Shown here piece after piece: positions 57,705-64,000 of a stretch of DNA of 64,000 nt (positions within the stretch are counted from its first letter, which is position 1; each line of letters opens with the position of its first letter). Origin of the DNA: Mycoplasmataceae bacterium (GTDB lineage: Bacteria; Bacillota_I; Bacilli_A; Mycoplasmatales; Mycoplasmoidaceae). The position numbers and the translations under genes were made by a program. The stretch covers positions 25,430-89,429 of the forward strand of contig JAITNN010000019.1 of NCBI GenBank assembly GCA_031290395.1. The letters run 5' to 3'. The notes beneath the pieces were generated by a model. That model had not been told where the DNA came from and did not search any database. It saw only the letters and a program-made list of their open reading frames with translations.

Positions 57705-59654
57705 ATGAAAAATACAGGTAAATCGCAAATTTGAAAGAATGTTCTAGTAGCTAGTTCAACATTCGTAGTGGGGGCAGGTGCGACGGTAGGTCTGTTAACA
57801 ACTAGTTGTAGTAGCACAAAGTTGCCTGAGTTTGAAATTAAAGGGATAGATAGTAGTTTAACTTACTATAGCGATTATTCGGAGCATAAATACAATTTAT
57901 CTACAACTACCATATTATCAGATACCACGGTTATCTGAAACACGACAGGATCTATTGAATCATATCTAGACATAGATCTTTCGACTTTAACAATAAAACA
58001 AGGATTGGCTCCAGGGAATTATAATTTTAACATTGTTGCTACTGCTTCTAAGCCTAATTATCAAACGAGAGTTGTAACAAAGCCAATTTCGTTAAAAATA
58101 CAACAATATGATATATCCGATTTCTCAATAATTATTGATGGGTGAACTGCTTTGCCTTATCAATATGATAATTTGTGATTCCAGTTACAAACTACTAATT
58201 TATATCCATCCAATGCGAATGTTGATTATTCATTGTCATATTCATCAACTTCCAATATTACAATTAGTGGTTCTCGTCTAAACATAGCAAGCGGACTGAA
58301 CGCAGGACAATACGCGTTTCAAATACAAGCAACTGCATCTAAGGAGTTTTATAATTCAAAAACAGAATATCTAAGCACTAATTTAGTTATTAACAAGGGT
58401 GAAATTCCTAATTTTCAAATTAGCGGAATTACTGATGATGAAAGCATAACATATGGTGATGGTGCAACATATGATTTGTATGCAGAAAATTTAATGTCTG
58501 GATGCTCGATATCATGATCATTGTCCGGAAATCAATATCCTATAGATAAAATTACAATTGGTGAAAACACAGGCACCCTTACCATAGATAACACGACAGA
58601 TTTAGGAATTTATGATTTTATTATTCAATGTAAAGCTTCTAAATCAAATTACAGCGATAGACTACAACAATTTGAAGTATCTTTAACTATTGATAATGGC
58701 GTAAAAATATCAGGTGGTGATTTAATAATGTCGGGGCAATATGGTACCGCATCGCAAGAAACAAACCAATGAAACGCTATTGTTCACGATGAAGAAAACC
58801 AAAGTGTTACATATGAGATAGTTATGGATCAAGGTGAACAACCAGCATGGCTTAATTTCAACCAAGTAACAAAAAAAGTATTTTGATCCACTCCTAATGT
58901 TGATGGGATATATTATTTTAAAATAAAAGCAACTTCTGTAGTGGACCAGGATTATTATGGATTCTCGCGGTTAATTACTTTAACAATAAATCATGGCGAT
59001 GTAGAAGTTACATTAACTGGCGGTGACACTATAATGAGCGGTTATGTTGGTGTTTCTGGAATAGAAAATAATTCATGGGATGCGACAGTAAGTGGTTCAC
59101 AAAATCAAAGCATTAATTGAAGTTTGATTCCATCAGATTCTGGAAGTTTGCCTACATGATTATATTTTGATTCTGATACTAAAAAAGTAATGTGAAATGA
59201 TCAAGATGATTTGGATACTGGAACATACATGTTTAAAGTTAGAGCAACCGCTATCGCAGATATGACAAAGTTTTCTGAATCAACCAATATCATTTTAACT
59301 GTAACCAAAGTCAACATTATTGTTACAGGAGGAGATGGAGCGAAATACACAGAAGACTTTGGCTTTGGAACAGAGGATCACAAATGGTGCATAACAATTA
59401 CAGGTATAGTTGATCAACGATATACAGCAGAAATAGTTGACATCACACCAGGAAGACCATGAATACCGACTGGAAACCCTTGAAACATTGCCTACGATAT
59501 GCAAGCAGAGAAAGCAACATGAAATATACCAGAGGGCACACCCATCGGAGGCTTTGTTAATTTTAAAATAAATTTTAAATCTTTAGCATGTCCATTCGTA
59601 GATTTTACAACCGGGTTTTTTACACTGTATTACAGGTTTTATGATGCATGATAA
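57705..59654 (+). CDS. large Ig-like repeat surface lipoprotein, paralogue 2
   Basis: A 649-residue lipoprotein with lipobox L-L-T-T-S-C at about residues 29-34. The mature part repeats the two beta-unit types of paralogue 1 in the same order, for example L-P-E-F-E-I-K-G-I-D-S-S against L-P-N-F-E-I-L-G-I-D-N-S, and G-G-D-x-x-M-S-G-x units. Probably a surface antigen or adhesin. The ATG at 57705 is chosen because an ATG at 57698 soon meets a stop. It is the first gene of an apparent lipoprotein, membrane protein, AbiH operon behind leader copy 3. Confidence 0.82.
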
Positions 59655-60315
59655 AAGCAAAAAATCTATATGGAGAGTATTACAAAGGGAATATTTTAGT
59701 ATTGGTAAAGGCAAATCTCTACACCGCTGCTTAGCTACAATTTTTAGAAAAACTATTATTTGTCTGTTTTTATCAATCTTGTTGTGAAGTATGGAAATTA
59801 TTTATGGTTACAAAATATTGATAAACTGTTCGGCCCAGTGATTTATGTGAATGATGCAATTTTATATATTTATTTGTATTTTTGTTGTTCAAGCATATTT
59901 TAATAAAGAACCAGATGAATCATGACTATGTAGAATGTGATTTTGAATTATTTACTTACCACCATTAATATTTATTTTTATATTTTCTTTTTATGCAGAA
60001 ATTAATATTAATTTAGGACAAGAAACATGATTTCTTTCACTAATAAGTGAATCTTTGGCAACCGTAATGGTGGTTATAACGATAGTTTTTTCTTATAGAA
60101 TAGACATTAAACATCCCGATAAAACAAATTTATTAAACACAAGAAAAATTTATAGCATTGACGCATTTTGCCTAATGTTGTTTTGTCTCATTTTGTCAAT
60201 TTTGCTTACTATCGCAAATAACATTGCGTGCTTGTGTGCAACCCTATCAGTAACATTTTTATTTTCATACCTAATATTGCATTACTATTTTGGAATTATT
60301 TGTCAAAAAAGATAA
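59641..60315 (+). CDS. multi-span membrane protein
   Basis: A 224-residue protein with about six hydrophobic segments from residue 35 on, a basic N-terminus and many UGA tryptophans. It overlaps the lipoprotein's 3' end by 14 bases and precedes abiH by 3 bases, so the three are translationally coupled. No recognised family. Confidence 0.7.
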
Positions 60316-60318
60316 TGT

Positions 60319-61362
60319 ATGAGTAGACTGTTTATTTTAGGCAATGGCTTTGACCTACATCACGATATACAAAGTCATTTTTATCAATATGGTGTTTTTC
60401 TAAAAGAAGAATATAAAAATAAAAACTATATAAGATATGTTGAAGGACTGAAAAAATATTTCAATATCGATATTTTTAGTATAAAAAACTATGAATGAAA
60501 TGCATTAGAAAGAAAAATCGTCTTTGATGAATCACAAGCAGATGACTTGCATGAAAAAATTGAAGAACGTAAAAGCATGGTTAGGGATTACATTCCGAGT
60601 ATTTTTGATGATAGGCAAACTTGAGGATCTTGTGATGCAGAAGCACAATTAATATTAGAAGAATATGAAACAATAGAAGATTTTGAATGAGTAAAATATT
60701 TTGGAAAATCTGTATGTCAATGAGCAAAGACTTTTGACTTAAAAAAAATTAATCAAGCAAAAAAAATAAAAAATATTACATCTAATGATTATTATTTTAC
60801 TTTTAATTATTCTCTTACCTTAGAAGAATTTTATAAAATTCCTTGTGAAAATATATGCCATATTCATGGCGATGTTGCCAATGATAATTGCATCCTCTCT
60901 GGTTTTGAACCGGTTCCAGCTTTTTTTGATCTAGAGAACAAAGACAATGAATTAGACACTTTTACTGAAGAATACATCTGCGATAACGACATATACGACC
61001 AAGAACCGTACGGAGAATGAGCAGTAAAATTGGCAATAGGTGAGGAACATGCGAATTTAAGTTCCATTAAAAAAGATTGCAATGCCAACATACATAATAT
61101 GTTCCATCATTATGATAAGTATTATGATGTAACAATGGTTGTTGTTATAGGACATTCATTAGACAAAATTGATTTGCCGTATTTCTTTTTTTTAAAATAT
61201 TTGTTGAGGAGTCATTGTAGATGAATTTTTGTGTACGATCCATCAATAAAAAGTAGAGACGATGTGAAAAATCTAATAATAAAGATTAAATTAGTTGATG
61301 TTTGCGATTGAGAACTTTTGACTTTTGACGAATTCGAATATAAGTACACTCCGACAAAATAA
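60319..61362 (+). CDS. abiH: AbiH-family abortive-infection protein
   Basis: A 347-residue protein with the AbiH layout: L-F-I-L-G-N-G-F-D-L-H-H at the N-terminus, F-T-F-N-Y-S-L-T-L-E-E near residue 170, H-I-H-G-D near residue 187, and V-V-V-I-G-H-S-L-D-K-I-D near residue 275. AbiH proteins abort phage infection in Lactococcus; the biochemistry is not settled. The start is taken at 60319, with a spurious ATG two bases earlier. It closes the lipoprotein operon and is followed by a terminator. Confidence 0.8.
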
Positions 61363-61421
61363 ATTAAAATTAATTTTGTTCATTCATGCATTAATGATAT
61401 AGATGATGAAAGTGCATAGAA

Positions 61422-61453
61422 AAAACTCACATTGTTAAGACGCTGTGAGTTTT
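61422..61453 (+). terminator. terminator after abiH
   Basis: AAAACTCACA and TGTGAGTTTT pair around a loop of about 12 bases, followed by a short T-rich run. Confidence 0.8.
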
Positions 61454-61504
61454 CTTTCAAATCTTTTCTCTAATGAACTTTAGAAAGCGTTAATTTAAGC
61501 GAAA

Positions 61505-61810
61505 TTATTTAGGCGTTTTAAGAATATTGAGCTGAACATTATATTCAACAATGGTCTTAATGCTTTTGATATCTGTTTCAATACGATCAAAGCGAGTATT
61601 AACATTGCTATTAAACCCATCTTGCTTAGACATAAACTCTAGAAGCAATTCTTTTGTCGTTTTTGATTTTGGAGGCTTAGGTTTTGGTGGAATCGGAGAT
61701 TTAGGACTTTTTTTAGCCAAAACAGAAACCTTTATTTCGTGCCCCTCTCTTTTTGGATCCTGTTCGTACTGTTCAATCTTAATCATTTTATCCTTCTTAT
61801 TATAACTCAT
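61505..61810 (-). CDS. Pro/Lys-rich coiled-coil protein (DUF16-like)
   Basis: A 101-residue protein: charged N-terminus, a Pro/Lys-rich middle (P-I-P-P-K-P-K-P-P-K), then T-T-K-E-L-L-L-E-F-M and a coiled coil (N-T-R-F-D-R-I-E-T-D-I-K-S-I-K). It has the same domain order as the 4765-5025 protein (P-K-K-P-T-T-R-D-L-V then coil). Preceded by the shared CGG promoter. Function unknown. Confidence 0.7.
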   Translation of the reverse strand: MSYNKKDKMIKIEQYEQDPKREGHEIKVSVLAKKSPKSPIPPKPKPPKSKTTKELLLEFMSKQDGFNSNVNTRFDRIETDIKSIKTIVEYNVQLNILKTPK

Positions 61811-61831
61811 GGCATATTACCATCCCTTCAA

Positions 61832-61880
61832 GTAGTAATATGCCGAAAATAATTTTTTTAATTATTATTTTCAATAAATC
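61832..61880 (-). promoter_or_regulatory. shared CGG promoter, copy F
   Basis: Minus-strand reading: ATTTATTGAAAATAATAATT, an A-tract, TTATTTTCGG and CATATTACTA, 32 bases before the ATG at 61810. It is duplicated, with its flanks, at dprA. Confidence 0.75.
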
Positions 61881-62010
61881 GAAATAACCTATGTATGTAA
61901 TACATAGGTTAATTTTGGGAATTATTTTAATTTCAAAATTGCGATGCCATCGTCTAAATCGATAATTTTGACACTTAGACTGTGGTTATCTAAAAGTCAT
62001 TTTCGGAAGT
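61836..62010 (-). repeat. source copy of the block duplicated at dprA
   Basis: Contains promoter F, the hairpin 61886-61910 and the last 30 codons of the O-methyltransferase; nearly identical to 57241-57420. Confidence 0.8.
61886..61910 (-). terminator. hairpin after the O-methyltransferase
   Basis: AACCTATGTAT and ATACATAGGTT pair with a loop of three bases just after the methyltransferase stop and before promoter F. Confidence 0.6.
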
Positions 62011-62482
62011 TTTGGACTTTAGTTATCAATGATTTTTGATTTTTGGTGGGGTTAGATATCTTGTCAAATTTCTTTAAGAAAACATTGTCAATAATGATGG
62101 TACCATTGTCATTAAGATTATTCATATATTTTTCTACCAATTCTTCCTGATGTGATTTTGGTCCGTCAATGAAAATTAAATCAAATGATTGGTGCACCGA
62201 ATAATCAAAAGCATCATCGTTAACGCATGTAATTTTCGGATTATCTTTGAGAAAATCATAGGCAGTCTCAAAGTTGTCTTCGTTTTTTTCAACAGTAACA
62301 ATTTGACTAGCGTTGGTCAAAGACATGCTATAGGCACTATAACCATATCCTGTCCCAATTTCTAAGATTGACTTGATATGATTGGTATCAATATAGTTAA
62401 TGATGAAAGATAATGTGTCATCTCTGACAAAAGGAATAGCATTTTCTTGACTACGTTGTTTAATTAAGGACTGAATGTTCAT
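61922..62482 (-). CDS. class I SAM-dependent O-methyltransferase (TrmR/catechol-type)
   Basis: A 186-residue protein: S-I-L-E-I-G-T-G-Y-G-Y-S-A (motif I), V-T-V-E-K-N-E-D (motif II acidic residue) and L-I-F-I-D-G-P-K-S-H-Q-E. This is the YrrM/TrmR subfamily, whose characterised member methylates 5-hydroxyuridine-34 of tRNA to mo5U. That would link it to the U32 (TrhP-like) protein at 17657-18859, which forms the hydroxyl. Shares TAATG with the Abi gene. Confidence 0.82.
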
Positions 62483-63405
62483 TAAACCCCCTTAATAAAC
62501 ATATATTTGGTAATACCAATTTGACGAAGCTTTTTCAAATATGTTGATGAATCATCAATATTTCATGATGAATTATTAGGGTTTTTGGATTTTTCTTCAA
62601 GGTGTTGAAATTTTTCAGCAATTGATTCATCAACATCTTTTTGGATGTCGGTAGAAATTAAACAATTTACTAGTTTTAACATAAGTGCGAATGAGCTATC
62701 TGTGTCAATGTTAAATTCAATATTAAACACTTTGCACACTTGCTTGATACTAGCATTGTTTAGATAATAATGAATATCTGTACATAAAATAGAACCATTA
62801 TGAGCAATGATGTTACGAAATTTCACTAAACAATCTAGAACTTCTCCAAAGATTTTATAGTTATCTTTATTCAAACCATTGAACATATAGTTAGCGATTT
62901 CTGGTTTTTTATCATCGCTTAGTACTCTTTTGTATACTTGCTTCAAAGTGCCGAAACTACTAAATCTTAATTTAGTAGTTATCTTAGTGTTAGGATCTAA
63001 ATTTAGTCAATAGAATTCATCCTTTACTTCAATTTTATTCATTGCTAAATATTTTTTAATATTATCGTCAGTTTCATTGCTAAGATAATCGACTAATCTA
63101 GTAGCAAATTTTGCTTCAATTGATTTGATGTATGGCATCACGGTGTCACCAATTCTTCTAGATAATTCAAAGAAAAAAAGAAAATTTTCTGGGGTTTTAA
63201 TGAAATAACTAAATTTGCTACTTTGATGTTCTTTAATTAAATCCAAATATGCCAATTTAATATAGTCATACGAATAGTATTCAATGTAATGTTCAAATTT
63301 TTCTAAGACATTAGCATCAACCGTGCTATAGTCCCAATTCTTTTGATCACCAACGGTGATGCTATTGTAACAATAATTAAAGATTTTCTGGATTTTCTCA
63401 TTCAT
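62482..63405 (-). CDS. Abi_2-family (AbiD/AbiF) HEPN protein
   Basis: A 307-residue helical protein. L-R-F-S-S-F-G-T-L-K-Q-V-Y in the middle and F-R-N-I-I-A-H-N-G (the R-x4-H HEPN RNase motif) match the Abi_2 family. It probably cleaves RNA in an abortive response to phage. It starts 5 bases after ruvX and shares TAATG with the methyltransferase, so it is embedded in a housekeeping operon. Two UGA tryptophans. Confidence 0.8.
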
Positions 63406-63410
63406 ATGTA

Positions 63411-63839
63411 TTAGATCATTTCCATATATTCTTGTAAAATCACTACAGCGCTCATCTTATCTTTAATTTTCTTAATTTGGCTGCTCTTAAGACCCACATC
63501 AAATTTCATCATACCAGTGGCCTTTAATGTTGTGTAGCGCTCATCTTGTAAGACAATCTTAATATTTGTAGGAACAATTCTTTTTAATAATTCATAGAAT
63601 TGTTCCACCAACAATGTTCTTTCGTTTTTGGTATTGTTAACATTAGTTGGATAACCCAAAATGATTTTTTCCACATCGTTTTGGTAACGCGATAGTAAAC
63701 TATTGATTTTATTTACACAAATATTTAAGTCATTATTAGCATATTCAAAGTTCTCTAATCCACTAGCCAACATCTGGATTGAATCAGTAATGGCTAACCC
63801 CATAGTTTTTGTTCCCAGATCAATTCCTAATAAACGCAT
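63411..63839 (-). CDS. ruvX: RuvX/YqgF-family nuclease
   Basis: A 142-residue protein: L-L-G-I-D-L-G-T-K-T-M-G-L-A, L-G-Y-P-T-N and D-E-R-Y-T-T-L, the RNase H-fold active-site blocks. The family acts in 16S rRNA 5'-end processing and as a putative Holliday-junction resolvase. Confidence 0.9.
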   Translation of the reverse strand: MRLLGIDLGTKTMGLAITDSIQMLASGLENFEYANNDLNICVNKINSLLSRYQNDVEKIILGYPTNVNNTKNERTLLVEQFYELLKRIVPTNIKIVLQDERYTTLKATGMMKFDVGLKSSQIKKIKDKMSAVVILQEYMEMI

Positions 63840-63865
63840 AATTAATTCGTTTATTATATATGTAT

Positions 63866-64000
63866 ATGAAATATCGAATTGAAAAAGACAGCATTGGCGA
63901 AATTAAAGTTGATGATAGCAAATATTGGGGTGCACAGACTCAACGTAGTTTAGAGAACTTTGTGATTAGCAATGAAACAATGCCGAAAGCATTAATTTAT
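63866..64000 (+). CDS. fumC: fumarate hydratase class II, N-terminus
   Basis: The 45 visible residues ([26 protein letters not shown]) match the start of class II fumarases; aspartase would read Y-Y-G-I-Q-T. The gene continues beyond the window. Fumarase is uncommon in Mollicutes. Confidence 0.82.
   Translation, partial: MKYRIEKDSIGEIKVDDSKYWGAQTQRSLENFVISNETMPKALIY

Noticed and set aside
1..64000. Hundreds of apparent frameshifts or truncated genes at TGA codons
   Set aside because: Conserved proteins continue in frame through TGA, with Trp at expected positions (WCGPC in thioredoxin, ThyA, RecA). This is genetic code 4, not decay.

Overview
The window is chromosomal DNA from a wall-less, low-G+C bacterium of the Mollicutes (Mycoplasma/Ureaplasma-like). 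The strongest sign is the genetic code: conserved proteins (ThrRS, RecA, TopA, thymidylate synthase, alcohol dehydrogenase, ABC permeases, thioredoxin with its WCGPC site) read correctly only if UGA is tryptophan. All coding regions below are given in code 4. The species cannot be named from this sequence.

Layout. 1-3.4 kb: a rearranged accessory zone with a 5S rRNA gene, a second 5S fragment fused to a RhuM-like remnant, small orphan genes and two copies of a structured leader. 3.4-9.8 kb: metallophosphoesterase, ogt, small regulon genes, a SWIB-domain protein, a PPC-domain protein, trmK-nif3 and an iron alcohol dehydrogenase. 10-17.5 kb: a defence island with a nuclease-methylase restriction gene facing an XRE controller, which is followed by a PD-(D/E)XK/helicase protein and an SDH-type serine protease; then a GH25 lipoprotein, a candidate sRNA and a MazF-like protein. 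17.6-27.2 kb: two U32 proteins, tsaC, rpiB and a BMP-type nucleoside ABC transporter. 27.2-50.2 kb: housekeeping genes (thrS, OB-fold proteins, aldehyde dehydrogenase, DegV, nadK-spx, trpS, recA, dnaX, scpA/scpB-folA-thyA-plsC, three tRNAs, a QueD-like protein, rnhC). 50.2-61.4 kb: two paralogous Ig-like lipoprotein loci, one in an operon with AbiH, flanking trxA-topA and a dprA-like gene. 61.5-64 kb: a coiled-coil protein, an O-methyltransferase, an Abi_2/HEPN gene, ruvX and the start of fumC.

Three signals cut across these regions. (1) Six genes or operons, including recA and a dprA-like gene, share a near-identical promoter with the core TATTTTCGG-N2-TATTA behind an A/T tract. This looks like a recombination or competence regulon. 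(2) A tiny protein of about 50 residues occurs in four places, each time tail-to-tail with another tiny gene; a related domain ends a fifth protein. Some copies sit in the regulon or beside dprA or an OB-fold gene. (3) A leader with two hairpins occurs three times directly upstream of start codons. Both hairpins keep pairing while their sequence changes, which argues for a structured RNA.

Many genes are packed in same-strand operons with 1-14 base overlaps or TAATG junctions, so translational coupling is common. All functional statements rest on reading motifs by eye; no database search was possible.
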